From Lachnospiraceae bacterium (GTDB lineage: Bacteria > Bacillota > Clostridia > Lachnospirales > Lachnospiraceae): a stretch of 64,000 nt of DNA. The notes under the pieces are model-generated. The model did not search any database. It had not been told where the DNA came from and was given only the letters and a program-made list of their open reading frames with translations. Of this stretch, positions 38,501 through 46,946 are shown piece after piece. The DNA is taken from assembly GCA_015057425.1 (NCBI GenBank), contig SVEL01000010.1:1-64000 (forward strand). Direction: 5' to 3'. The position numbers and the translations under genes were made by a program. Position 1 is the stretch's first letter. Every line of letters begins with the position of its first letter.

Positions 38501-38677
38501 CTTATTGTACTTACTGTTATTCTTCCTAAGTACAAAAAGAAAGAAATTGCCGCTACTGCTGAAATTAAAGAAACCGCAGTAACACCTGAGGTTAATGTTG
38601 AAAGCATAGATACGGATGAGACATCTGATGATGTTGAAGAAGAACTTGACATTATAGTAGAAATTAAAGAAGAATAG
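35561..38677 (+). CDS. GtrA-YfhO fusion membrane protein
   Basis: One open frame of 1038 residues. Residues 1-132 are a GtrA-type protein with four membrane segments, ending NYVLSKLIIFNKE, the usual end of GtrA (putative flippase of polyprenyl-phosphate sugars). Residues 137 onward match YfhO, a large polytopic membrane protein with about 12-14 segments to about 590, then a soluble beta-rich portion (to about 965), a last membrane segment and an acidic tail. YfhO of Gram-positives helps add sugars to lipoteichoic acid. A strong internal ribosome site and ATG (35969) sit exactly at the junction, so a separate YfhO may also be made. Many family members are separate genes, so this fusion looks recent. 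The product is inferred from domain look. Confidence 0.85.
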   Translation: MKLINKFLNRETIFYLIFGVLTTIVNFVVFTPLNELGMNSIIANTIAWVAAVIFAYITNKIFVFNSTTKGITNISKEILMFFLARVFSLLVENVGLLIADIVNINTYVAKIFLAVFVVIINYVLSKLIIFNKEDSLMKTLSNKIKENNSLLVAMGIAFIVPIIILVGIFIGREVFPFGEQMYLRSDCYHQYAPFYKELYRKLTTGGSLTYSWEIGMGVNFTSLYAYYLASPVNLLLGLVPEAHIIEAMEFFIILKVALACTFCAYYLSKRYKTTSLAVAAFGLFYGFSSYYAAYSWNIMWLDCLALLPLIILGLERLVKNNKCILYCVALGISIFSNYYISIMICIYCVIYFIYLVYTDERKKTSYFVAKRSLNFIIYSVIAGGFGACLILPEIYTLGLSSSGDFNFPASLSNYFSILEMLSRNVMNMHASIFDAHAPNLYFSVCVYLLLPLYFFCSKASNKQKIGKAILVVIFLLSFNLNIPNYIWHGLHFPNSLPCRESFILIFLLITMCFEAAIDFKVYTNKQIFGSFAGGMALLLILEELYVGSVVFDEPEDTYVFTFIYMSMFFVFLYLVVLLCARNSKIRKNFVIYLLFVVAVAEVAINTNETGYSVTSRTSYIKDNAAIESLVEQVDDADSSLFYRIEKLNRRTKNDAAWNGYYGVSTFTSTANAAITEFLGRFGFEKSANAYSSYGITPLTSGMLSIKYYISNEVIADSKDLSLYLSDEDNDRYIYKNNFWLPLGYMIDANALDNIAIDGNNPFSIQNKYVNAALGIDDSANENVTKLFTQISAVCIGDEVEVTVTEDSHVFLYLTSYVDSATVTAYNEYDDSFHYNESFSGLNHRQILDLGNLPAGTIATVSTSESVSSLQLYAYVMNETYFETVYNALADEAFEITEFNETHIKGTVTAKESGLLQTTINYDEGWKAYVDGEKVELKSVKGAFIAIDVPEGTHTIEFKFFPKGLAMGLMLTIMSFIALACLIVLTVILPKYKKKEIAATAEIKETAVTPEVNVESIDTDETSDDVEEELDIIVEIKEE
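35954..35971 (+). promoter_or_regulatory. Internal Shine-Dalgarno and ATG at the GtrA/YfhO junction
   Basis: AAGGAGG (35954-35960) is followed after 8 bases by an in-frame ATG (35969-35971, codon 137). This is as strong as any ribosome site in the window and marks the natural start of YfhO. Confidence 0.75.
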
Positions 38678-38694
38678 TATATTTTTAATATTGC

Positions 38695-38730
38695 AAAGCC
38701 ACTTTTGATATCAATGTCAAAAGTGGCTTT
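38695..38730 (+). terminator. Terminator after the GtrA-YfhO gene
   Basis: 14-bp perfect arms AAAGCCACTTTTGA and its complement with an 8-base loop, then TTCATT. Confidence 0.9.
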
Positions 38731-38842
38731 TTCATTGCTTGTGTCGTTGACTTTATGAGTTGGCCTTGTTACAACAATCTCATCGATAAAATTCAATTTG
38801 TCTTAATCAATTACCTATTTTTATGTTCTTATTCTTATCTCA

Positions 38843-39359
38843 GTAGGTAATTTTCTACCATATTTTTTTGAGATTACCTACTCAATTATTAGCTATCTTG
38901 ATTTAGTAGGTAATTTTCTACCACATTTTTTCGAGATTACCTACTCAATTATTAGCTATCTTGATTTAGTAGGTAATTTTTTGATTATTTAATCAAATTT
39001 TACCTACTAAACACAGTAATCTTCTTCGCTGGTAGGTATTCATATCAAAAAATAGTCAATTTTTACCTACCAAATAATGAAATCTTACTTGCCAGTAGGT
39101 ATTCATATCAATAAATAGTCGATTTTTACCTACCAAATAATGTAATCTTACTTGCCAGTAGGTATTCATATCAAAAAATAGTCGATTTTTACCTACCAAA
39201 TAATGAAATCTTACTTGCCAGTAGGCATTCATATCAATAAATAGTCAATTTTTACCTACCAAATAATGAAACCTTACTTGCCAGTAGGCATTCATATCAA
39301 AAAATAGTCGATTTTTACCTACCAAATAATGAAATCTTACTTGCCAGTAGGTATTTTGC
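38843..39359. repeat. 63-bp tandem repeat array (8 units and a partial) with alternating inverted heptamers
   Basis: Units start at 38843, 38906, 38969, 39032, 39095, 39158, 39221 and 39284, each exactly 63 bp, then a partial unit at 39347. Every unit has GTAGGTA (GTAGGCA in two) at position 1 and its inverse TACCTAC at about 33. The heptamers therefore alternate in direction every 31-32 bp, 17 in all. Units 1-2 form one sequence class, unit 3 is a mosaic and units 4-8 form a second class differing at a few bases. The DNA between the heptamers is AT-rich and also conserved, unlike CRISPR spacers. The gene-free stretch 38678-39487 holds this array between two convergent terminators; 38731-38842 is plain AT-rich DNA. 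Confidence 0.95.
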
Positions 39360-39391
39360 TACAAATATGTCCATTTATCTATCAGATATTA

Positions 39392-39470
39392 AAAATCCTG
39401 AGAAGAATTAGTGATATGCCCCCTGTCAAGTAGACAGGGGAATCATATCATATTTTCTCCTCAGGATTTT
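39392..39470 (-). terminator. Long structured hairpin/terminator after the GH43 gene
   Basis: A 79-base imperfect inverted repeat: AAATCCTGAG/CTCAGGATTT at the base, TGATATG/CATATCA in the middle and CCCCTGTC/GACAGGGG at the top. It lies 18 bases after the GH43 stop, with T-runs at both ends. It is larger than a normal terminator but in the right place for one. Confidence 0.75.
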
Positions 39471-39487
39471 CATTTTTTTTACCTGTT

Positions 39488-42400
39488 TTAATGTGTTGGA
39501 ATAACTATTTCCATAAGTCCTGTTTCTTCATTAAATGTAACTTCATCTATACAGGTTTCTCTGTGAATTCCAAAATCTGATGTAAACTTTCCTAATGGTG
39601 TAACAAATCTGTGATATGCTATGTAGCATTTATCACTTGATTCATCATAATACAATGACTGATGGCCGGTTCCAAGTATTCCTCTTCCCGTATCTTTAGC
39701 CAAAATAGTTCCTACATAAGTAATATCTCCATACAATGATGATGAATATCCGTAATTTACTCTGTAATTTTCACTTCCTGTATCGTCACATGACCATGTA
39801 AAGTGATATATTCCGTTACGTTTAATTACTACTATAGACTCTCTTAAATCAACTGTATTGGAATATTTCTTATATGTTCCCGGCACAATACTCATCATAT
39901 CATCTCCAAGCTGTGCCACTGCTCCATATCCGTTACCCCATAAAATATATGACTTTCCGTCATCATCTGTAAATATTGATGGGTCAATTACCTGGCCTCC
40001 ACTTATTTTGCCTTCTGACAACACGCTTTCAGGTGTCATAAGCGGCTCATCCTGTGCAACAAACGGACCTGTAGGACTGTCTGCAACTGCAACACCTATA
40101 CATGAATCTCCGCCTGCACGCTTTGCACAGAAGTAAAAATAGTATTTACCATTTTTCTCTTCTATAGTCGGTGCCCATGCATTACCATCGGCCCACGGAA
40201 CACCCTGATAACCATTTTCATTATCTGCACCATTTACATTGTCATTTCTTACATCAAGTATAATTCCTTCATCTTTCCATGTTACAAGGTCGGTAGATGA
40301 GAAACAGTGGAACTGATATCCTCCCCAGCCTGCATAACCGTCTGTTGTAGGATAGATATAATAAACTCCGTTAAAGTAATCAATATCTGGGTCTGCAAAC
40401 TGTCCGTCTATAACTGGATTTGTTCCGATATCACCCTTTACAATCCATACTTCCTTCTGTCCGTTATATTCTATCTCTACTTCATTTGATGAAGTCAAAT
40501 CAAGATTTATTGTAGTACTTTCCATAGAAGCATTATCACTAAGTTTAAATGTAACTGCTACATTTGTAAGATCGCTGTCTGCTACAACATTTTTTAATAA
40601 ACTTATATTTATAACTTTCTTTTCAGTATCAAGTGTAAATCCTGATACACACTTTTCTTCTGAATCGACTGAATAAACAGCCTGATCCGTTGCTCCAGTA
40701 AGTTCAATAACTTCTGTTCTTGTAAGTGCTCTGTTATAAACAACCACATTGTCAAAGCATCCTTTAAAGTATCTGTCTCCACCATAGAATGACTTTCCAA
40801 GATATGCTGACAAATCTTTTCCTAATGCAGCTGTTGTAAGTCCCATCTGTGATGTTGTTACATACTCGCCATCCAGATAAAGGTCCGCATTCTTTCCACT
40901 TATAACAAGCGTTATGTTCTGCCATACACCAACTGCTGCTCCGTTTCCTGCTATTTCTCTTTCGCTTCCATAGCTCGAAGTTGTAATTGCATGTCTTACA
41001 GATGTTCCTCTTATTCTCATAAACGCATATTTCTGGTCATTTAAACCATATGTAAATGTAAAATAATTTCCGCTTGATAATTCATTCTTTACATCCATTG
41101 AAACAGTCATTGCATTTCTTGCATCAAAAAATCCTTTAGGGAATTCCAAAAATGTTCCGCTTGTACCATCAAGTTGTAATACATTTCCCTTTTCCGGGTC
41201 ATTTACAACAGTTGCTTTTCCGTTTAAAACACCATCATCTGACGTTTCATTGCCGGTTCCGCTATCTTTTACTGTTGTTCCGTCAACATTTTCAAAATCA
41301 TATTTAAGAACAGGTTCTTTTGCTTCCGGCTCATCACTTATATTTACGCTGGAACCCCATTTTTCTATAACATTGTTATATTCTTCTGCCGTTACCGGAA
41401 GTATTGTTCCATGACGCTTTAAGTTTGCATCAAAGTCATATTCCGGAGTATAAAAATCGCTTCCGTCGGTGCTTCCTAAATCTGTCGTAACTATAGGGAA
41501 ATATCCTACTCCACCGTAATTATCTACTAAAATTCCCCAAAGCTGTGTAAGTAAACCATTTTCATCCTTAGGACAATCGTCCTTATTGTATTTGAAAAAT
41601 TCAGGACCTTCAACTATGGTTATTCCGCTTGTTGTATTTCCTGCCGCACCATAACCAAGTCCCAATTCCTGCAATGTACTTACTTTTGACCATTCACCAA
41701 AAAGACCTGTTTCGCTTTTTTCTATAACTATGTCAGGAGAACTTGATGATATTCTGTAATATGTATTATCTCCTGCATGGATTATGGACATATCTATCTG
41801 TCCTTCATTATTCACACTTGTAGAATATACATCCGGTTCTGTAAATGTAATGAAATCTCTGGTTAACACATACCATGTTCTGTTTTGGGATGGTGACGAC
41901 GGATTGTCTGAATCCTTTGTATTTCCAGCAGCCCAATATATCATATACATTTGACTTTCATTATCCCATATAACTTCCGGCGCCCATGTAAATGAAGATG
42001 TTGTCACACCAATTTTTGCAAGCCAAGGTTCACTCCAATTTACAAGGTCTGTTGACTCCCAGACACGTATAGACTTACTTGACGTAGCTATACCTTGAGC
42101 GCTTCCCCAATCATGGGTTCCGGCTCCTGTTCCTATGCAAAGGTCTGTTGCTATAAGATAAAATCTGTCACCTTCCGGTGAACGGATTATAAATGGGTCT
42201 CTTACTCCTTTATCACCGGTTTTACTTGTACTGACATTTAAAATATTATATCCGTCATTTAAATCCTTCCATATATTACCATCACGGCTTGCCGAAAGAA
42301 ATATCTGCTGGTCTGACGAACCATTATCTCCTTTAAAACTGTAGAACAGATAATCTGTAGTTTCCGGCATTTCATAAGCTGCTTTTACGGTTAATTTTAT

Positions 42401-42790
42401 TTCTTTTTCTTTTGTAACATCACCTTTTGTCACTGTCGCAGTTAACGTTACCTTTACATCTTCCTTCTGCCTGTGAACCACACCTGCCGGGGCCTTACCG
42501 TTTGCCACAACATCCACTATTCCCTCCTTATCGGCTTTCCATGAAATAGTGGTTCCATATTCACTGTCAGATAAAGGTAATGTAATGTTGCCTCTTACAT
42601 CATTGTAATTTGGGATTTTAAGTTCACTAATGGTTTTGTCAACACTTATCTCATTAGGACTTTTTTCTTTTGAAGTTTGTTTTCCGCTCATCCCTAAAAT
42701 CACAGCCACTATTACAGATACAACAAAAACAACAGCTACTGTTATACCTGCAATAACATAAAATTTTTTAGTTTTTAGTAATTTTCCCAT
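39488..42790 (-). CDS. Surface protein with two GH43 domains and a LamG domain
   Basis: An 1100-residue exported enzyme. Order: N-terminal membrane anchor (11-33), an atrophied Ig-like domain (about 46-137), a first GH43 five-blade propeller (about 145-470; RDPF at 197-200, DMS at 333, EGPEF at 394-398), a LamG/concanavalin-type domain (about 495-700), an Ig-like linker (705-785) and a second GH43 (about 790-1095; FADPDIDYF, IDPSIFTDDDG, LRESIVVIKRNG). GH43 enzymes cut arabinan, arabinoxylan or xylan; two unlike copies suggest attack on different linkages of a branched arabinose polymer. No sortase motif. Strong AGGAGG before ATG. The specificity cannot be set from sequence by eye. Confidence 0.9.
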   Translation of the reverse strand: MGKLLKTKKFYVIAGITVAVVFVVSVIVAVILGMSGKQTSKEKSPNEISVDKTISELKIPNYNDVRGNITLPLSDSEYGTTISWKADKEGIVDVVANGKAPAGVVHRQKEDVKVTLTATVTKGDVTKEKEIKLTVKAAYEMPETTDYLFYSFKGDNGSSDQQIFLSASRDGNIWKDLNDGYNILNVSTSKTGDKGVRDPFIIRSPEGDRFYLIATDLCIGTGAGTHDWGSAQGIATSSKSIRVWESTDLVNWSEPWLAKIGVTTSSFTWAPEVIWDNESQMYMIYWAAGNTKDSDNPSSPSQNRTWYVLTRDFITFTEPDVYSTSVNNEGQIDMSIIHAGDNTYYRISSSSPDIVIEKSETGLFGEWSKVSTLQELGLGYGAAGNTTSGITIVEGPEFFKYNKDDCPKDENGLLTQLWGILVDNYGGVGYFPIVTTDLGSTDGSDFYTPEYDFDANLKRHGTILPVTAEEYNNVIEKWGSSVNISDEPEAKEPVLKYDFENVDGTTVKDSGTGNETSDDGVLNGKATVVNDPEKGNVLQLDGTSGTFLEFPKGFFDARNAMTVSMDVKNELSSGNYFTFTYGLNDQKYAFMRIRGTSVRHAITTSSYGSEREIAGNGAAVGVWQNITLVISGKNADLYLDGEYVTTSQMGLTTAALGKDLSAYLGKSFYGGDRYFKGCFDNVVVYNRALTRTEVIELTGATDQAVYSVDSEEKCVSGFTLDTEKKVINISLLKNVVADSDLTNVAVTFKLSDNASMESTTINLDLTSSNEVEIEYNGQKEVWIVKGDIGTNPVIDGQFADPDIDYFNGVYYIYPTTDGYAGWGGYQFHCFSSTDLVTWKDEGIILDVRNDNVNGADNENGYQGVPWADGNAWAPTIEEKNGKYYFYFCAKRAGGDSCIGVAVADSPTGPFVAQDEPLMTPESVLSEGKISGGQVIDPSIFTDDDGKSYILWGNGYGAVAQLGDDMMSIVPGTYKKYSNTVDLRESIVVIKRNGIYHFTWSCDDTGSENYRVNYGYSSSLYGDITYVGTILAKDTGRGILGTGHQSLYYDESSDKCYIAYHRFVTPLGKFTSDFGIHRETCIDEVTFNEETGLMEIVIPTH

Positions 42791-42824
42791 TTTTCCTCCT
42801 TTACATCATAGGTTTTAGACCGAA

Positions 42825-43874
42825 TCAGTTCACTTCTACTAATTCATAATACTTTTGATAAAAACCTGTAATATCTACATTTTCTGCACTTGCATCAAAT
42901 GCTTCCCATACTTTATCATTTAACTCATACGATAATGTTTTCTTATACGGATTAAACACTTCAAGAAAAACATCATCTTTGTATTTTTTTACAAGACTTT
43001 CTTTATTTTGTGCAGTTTCATTTTCAAGATAGTCTTTAATACACTTTATAATATAATAACCGTCTTCAGTTATAACAACATCACTTACCTCTTCATTAGA
43101 CAGGGCAAATGCAGCCATTTCATATGCTTCAACCATAACACCCTTGCCGAAAACATAATCCAAAGTTTCATCATCAGAATACTTTAATGCCAGTGTACTG
43201 AAATCTGCTCCATTTTCAATCTGGATTCTTATATCACATGCCTGTCTGTATATTTCATTGGTCTTTTCTTCCGAATAAGGCACCTTATTAAAACCCGCAT
43301 CATATTCAAATGTCTTTAAATATATACTCTGTACCTCTATAACTCTTGCTGCAGAATCACTTATCTCTATATTAAGATTTGAAGTGTAACTGTTATACTG
43401 CTTCTTAGTAAGATAAAAAGCTGTGTATAATGTCTCCACATCTTCTTTTGTAATGGCAAGTGTTGCTATGGTTTCTTCAGAAAGACTGTTATAAAAACTA
43501 TTTGCAGCTGCAGTTATGGCAATCTTCTCATCATTATTAAGTATAACATTTTCCTTTTCTGCCATTAATGTAATACAATAAAGGTCAAGCAGGTTTGCAA
43601 ATGCCTGATCTTTAATTTCTTCAGTCATGGTTTTATCACCAAGTGCCTGACCCCAAATATCTTCACCAAATACTTCTTCATATTCTTCCATAATACTGTA
43701 CAACACAAGATTCAACTGTCCTACAGTACAGATTTTTCCGGATATTTTAAATAGCTGGTTATCATTTAAACCTGTAGTAAAATATATCTTTTCTTTACAA
43801 CCTGTAGATAATGTGCAACATAAAATAAGTAAAGCCATTAATGTCACCGTTATCTTTTTTGAAATTTTCTTCAT
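42825..43874 (-). CDS. PrsA-like lipoprotein peptidyl-prolyl isomerase
   Basis: A 349-residue lipoprotein: signal peptide with lipobox LSTGC (Cys26), an N-terminal SurA-like chaperone region, and a parvulin-type PpiC domain (about 190-290: ADFSTLALKYSDDE ... AFALSNEEVSDVVITEDGYYIIKC). PrsA-type proteins fold secreted proteins after export. It is 34 bp upstream of the large GH43 enzyme on the same strand, so it may be a dedicated foldase for that enzyme, though general PrsA function is equally possible. Confidence 0.82.
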   Translation of the reverse strand: MKKISKKITVTLMALLILCCTLSTGCKEKIYFTTGLNDNQLFKISGKICTVGQLNLVLYSIMEEYEEVFGEDIWGQALGDKTMTEEIKDQAFANLLDLYCITLMAEKENVILNNDEKIAITAAANSFYNSLSEETIATLAITKEDVETLYTAFYLTKKQYNSYTSNLNIEISDSAARVIEVQSIYLKTFEYDAGFNKVPYSEEKTNEIYRQACDIRIQIENGADFSTLALKYSDDETLDYVFGKGVMVEAYEMAAFALSNEEVSDVVITEDGYYIIKCIKDYLENETAQNKESLVKKYKDDVFLEVFNPYKKTLSYELNDKVWEAFDASAENVDITGFYQKYYELVEVN

Positions 43875-43906
43875 AATCTGCTCCTAAATATCCTTCCGGT
43901 CTTCTT

Positions 43907-44170
43907 TTAGCTTTCTACAACAAGATATTTTCCGTCAGGAAGTTTAAATACTTCAAGTGAATCTAAAATTTCTTCATCTGACATTTCAGAAACGCTCATA
44001 CCTGTCTCATCCCAATACTCACGTATCTCTTCTGCACTTTCAAACACCTGTGCCATACAATCTTCCAAAAATTCCATTGCCTCTTCTATTGTTTCTGCTA
44101 CAGGGAAATCAAATAGTTGTTCCTGGTTATCTAAGAAAAACTCTGCATAATCTCTTGTAATCTCATTCAT
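43907..44170 (-). CDS. Small acidic protein of unknown function
   Basis: An 87-residue, strongly acidic protein, mostly helical, with a final FKLPDGKYLVVES strand pair. It begins MNEITRDYAEFFLDNQEQL, with AAGGAAG before the ATG. I do not recognise the family. It is in the run from the HAD phosphatase to the PrsA-like gene on the same strand, with 32 bp to the latter. No membrane or signal segment. Function unknown; the size and charge suggest an adaptor or inhibitor, which is only a guess. Confidence 0.75.
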   Translation of the reverse strand: MNEITRDYAEFFLDNQEQLFDFPVAETIEEAMEFLEDCMAQVFESAEEIREYWDETGMSVSEMSDEEILDSLEVFKLPDGKYLVVES

Positions 44171-44205
44171 ATGTCAATCTTCCTTTCTATTCTTTTATCT
44201 AATCT

Positions 44206-45000
44206 TTACTTTTGCCATTCGTACATCATCTCTACATCAAATAAAATTGATTCGACATTCGATGTAATAAACTTAGCTTTCGCTCTGATATCTTTATGTG
44301 ATGTAGATATAGCGTAACTGTAGTATGATTCGTCAAACATTTCAATATCATTGAAATTGTCACCAAAACACATGGTTTCCTCATAATCTGCACCAAAATA
44401 TTCTTTCAAAACAGCCAACGCCATTCCTTTATCTACATTCGGTGCAACAAAATCCAACCAACATTTGCCTGACACTGTTGTCTTTACTTTGTCTTTCCAT
44501 TTATCGTAAAAATACTTTGCATGCTTTTCTATTCCGCTTTCGCAATATACAGATATTTTTATAAAATCTTCTTTCACATCTTCATATTTTTCAATAACCT
44601 GAACCTTATTACCAACGTAATTTTCAATATGTTCCTTATAAGTAGCTGACTTTGGCATAATATATGATGTGTCTTCTCCGGAAAGTAAAAACTCACATCC
44701 GTTTACTTTATATATGTCATTAAGTAATTCTTCGCCTAATTTTCTGTCTAAAGGTGTCTTTTTGATAATTTTATCATTATACTTTATCAATGCACCATTT
44801 TCACATATATAAGCTATTTTATCTTTAACCGGTCCGAATAAATTGCGGAGATTACTGTACTGACGACCGCTGGCTGCAGCAAACACAACACCACGTCCAT
44901 ATAATTTATTGATATATGTAATTACCTTATCTGATATTTCTCTTTCGTCTCCCAACAACAATGTTCCATCAATATCACTTGCTATAAGTTTTACTATCAT
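44206..45000 (-). CDS. HAD-superfamily (Cof-type) phosphatase
   Basis: A 264-residue HAD hydrolase of the Cof/IIB class. Motif I is ASDIDGTLLLGD (nucleophile Asp9), motif II AAASGRQY, and motif III/IV Lys then CFGDNFNDIEMF. The type-IIB cap lies in the middle. These enzymes dephosphorylate sugar phosphates, FMN or pyridoxal phosphate; the substrate is not clear from sequence. AAGGGAGAAG before the ATG. Confidence 0.92.
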   Translation of the reverse strand: MIVKLIASDIDGTLLLGDEREISDKVITYINKLYGRGVVFAAASGRQYSNLRNLFGPVKDKIAYICENGALIKYNDKIIKKTPLDRKLGEELLNDIYKVNGCEFLLSGEDTSYIMPKSATYKEHIENYVGNKVQVIEKYEDVKEDFIKISVYCESGIEKHAKYFYDKWKDKVKTTVSGKCWLDFVAPNVDKGMALAVLKEYFGADYEETMCFGDNFNDIEMFDESYYSYAISTSHKDIRAKAKFITSNVESILFDVEMMYEWQK

Positions 45001-45038
45001 AAAATACTTCTCCCTTTATATTTTAGTACACCAAAAAA

Positions 45039-45060
45039 GAAGGTGTATTGCTACACCTTC
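45039..45060 (-). terminator. Terminator after the ABC exporter pair
   Basis: 9-bp arms GAAGGTGTA and TACACCTTC around a 4-base loop, with TTTTTT on the minus strand. Confidence 0.9.
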
Positions 45061-45101
45061 AAGTATACCTATATATAAGTCACAATGTCAACAAATTTCG
45101 C

Positions 45102-46916
45102 TTATTTCTTTAAGAAATCGTATTGTGACATATAAAGATTTCTGTACATTCCGTCAGGAATTTCCATAAGCTCATCATGAGTGCCCATTTCTATGATTTT
45201 ACCTTTATCTACATACATAATACATGATGAATTCTTAATTGTAGACAATCTGTGAGCAATAATAAATGATGTTCTTCCTTTAAGAAGTTCATTCAAGCCC
45301 TGCTGAAGCAGAATTTCTGTTTCAGTATCAATACTTGATGTAGCTTCATCGAGTATAAGAATCTTAGGGTCTGCAAGAACTGCTCTTGCAAATGATATAA
45401 GCTGTCTCTGTCCTGCCGAAAGTCTTGAACCTCTTTCATTTACTTCCGTATCATATCCATTTTCCAATGTCATTATAAAATCATGGGCACATACAGTCTT
45501 TGCAGCTCTGATAACATCTTCATCCGTTGCATCCATATTACCATATCTTATGTTATCCATAATAGTTCCCGCAAATATGAAGCTGTCCTGCATCATAACA
45601 CCCATCTGGGTTCTTAATGACTTAATTGTCACATCTGTTATGTCCACACCATCTATAAGTATCTGTCCTGAATCAAGATTATAGAATCTGCTTATAAGAT
45701 TAACAATCGTAGTTTTACCTGCACCTGTCGGACCTACAATGGCATATGACTGTCCTACCTCGGCAGTAAAGTTTATATTGTCAAGTACCTTCACATCATC
45801 TTCATAACTGAAACTTACATCCTTAAATTCAACTTTTCCCACTATTTCACCCATAGGTACTGCACCTTCCTTGTCTTTAACAAGTACCGGTTCATCTATA
45901 GTTTCAAATATTCTTTCAAGGTACGAAACTGCTGTCATAAGCGAATTATAAAAACTTGCAAGCGTTGTAATCGGTGCCCAGAAACGTGAAATGTAACCGA
46001 CAAATGCAACAAGGAAGCCAACTGTTATATCTGTCTTTCCATCTAAAAGCCATGAAACACCAAGCACGTAAATTACAGATGTCGTAATCGCTGTAATATT
46101 ATCTACAACAGGCGACAATATAAAATTATATTTTACCGCATTTAACCATGCTTTCCTTGCATCCTCGTTAAGTCTGTTAAATATAATGGTATTCGCACCT
46201 TCTCTTACAAATGACTGAGTTACTCTGATACCATTTATACTTTCCGATATATAAGCATTAAGGTTAGACTGTTTATTACTCTGTATCTGCCATGCCTTTC
46301 TCTGTCTGGTCTTTACAAGCCAGATGATTGCAATAAGAATAGGTAAACCAAGTAAGCAGACAATCGCAAATGTTGCATTAAGATAAAACATAAATCCAAC
46401 GATAAATACAAGGCTGAACATATCTGTAATGGTATTTACAATACCGTTTGATAACAAATCACTTAAATTGTTTATGTAGTTTACTACTCTTACCTGAATC
46501 TTTCCGTGTGGCTTATCATCATAATAGGAAAATGGCAATTCCTGCAAATGCACAAACAATTTCTTTCTAAGTGCATGAATTACACCCTGACCTACTTTTG
46601 ATGTAAGTAATATCTTAAATCTTAAGATTACGGCACACAGAAGGATAATAACTGTCATTATTACCGCATCAATAATTACTCTTCTTGTTGCTTCATCTTC
46701 TGTCACCAATTTTTTAGTACAATACTCTACATATTCCATTGCATCTTTCATTACAAGTGGCATGAACATTGACAACGCACTTGAAATAATCATAATTACA
46801 ATGGCCGTAATAAGCATACCTTTATATGGTCCGACATATTTAAGCAATCTTTTAAATTGCGACGCATCAAACTTGTTCTCAAGTTCTTCATCTATATCAT
46901 ATTTATTTCTTGCCAT
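45102..46916 (-). CDS. ABC exporter half-transporter (canonical ATP-site residues)
   Basis: A 604-residue type-IV ABC exporter subunit: six membrane helices (about 30-325) and an ATPase domain with Walker A GPTGAGKTT, signature LSAGQRQL and Walker B ILILDEATSS. The Walker B Glu is present. The signature Gly (LSGGQ) is Ala here, a hallmark of one subunit of heterodimeric exporters. It lies 30 bp after its partner gene, so the two form a heterodimer resembling BmrCD or LmrCD multidrug exporters. The substrate is unknown; peptide, lipid or drug are possible. Confidence 0.92.
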   Translation of the reverse strand: MARNKYDIDEELENKFDASQFKRLLKYVGPYKGMLITAIVIMIISSALSMFMPLVMKDAMEYVEYCTKKLVTEDEATRRVIIDAVIMTVIILLCAVILRFKILLTSKVGQGVIHALRKKLFVHLQELPFSYYDDKPHGKIQVRVVNYINNLSDLLSNGIVNTITDMFSLVFIVGFMFYLNATFAIVCLLGLPILIAIIWLVKTRQRKAWQIQSNKQSNLNAYISESINGIRVTQSFVREGANTIIFNRLNEDARKAWLNAVKYNFILSPVVDNITAITTSVIYVLGVSWLLDGKTDITVGFLVAFVGYISRFWAPITTLASFYNSLMTAVSYLERIFETIDEPVLVKDKEGAVPMGEIVGKVEFKDVSFSYEDDVKVLDNINFTAEVGQSYAIVGPTGAGKTTIVNLISRFYNLDSGQILIDGVDITDVTIKSLRTQMGVMMQDSFIFAGTIMDNIRYGNMDATDEDVIRAAKTVCAHDFIMTLENGYDTEVNERGSRLSAGQRQLISFARAVLADPKILILDEATSSIDTETEILLQQGLNELLKGRTSFIIAHRLSTIKNSSCIMYVDKGKIIEMGTHDELMEIPDGMYRNLYMSQYDFLKK

Positions 46917-46946
46917 ATCTTTTCTCCATTTCTAGGGTTTCCTGTA

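Noticed and set aside
35561-38677. Frameshift or assembly error at the GtrA-YfhO junction
   Set aside because: The frame is open across the whole junction and both parts are complete. A lost stop codon or a true fusion explains it without any error, though a single-base misread of the stop cannot be excluded from sequence alone.
38843-39359. CRISPR array
   Set aside because: Unit length is constant at 63 bp, and the DNA between the repeated heptamers is as conserved as the heptamers. There are no variable spacers and no cas genes nearby.
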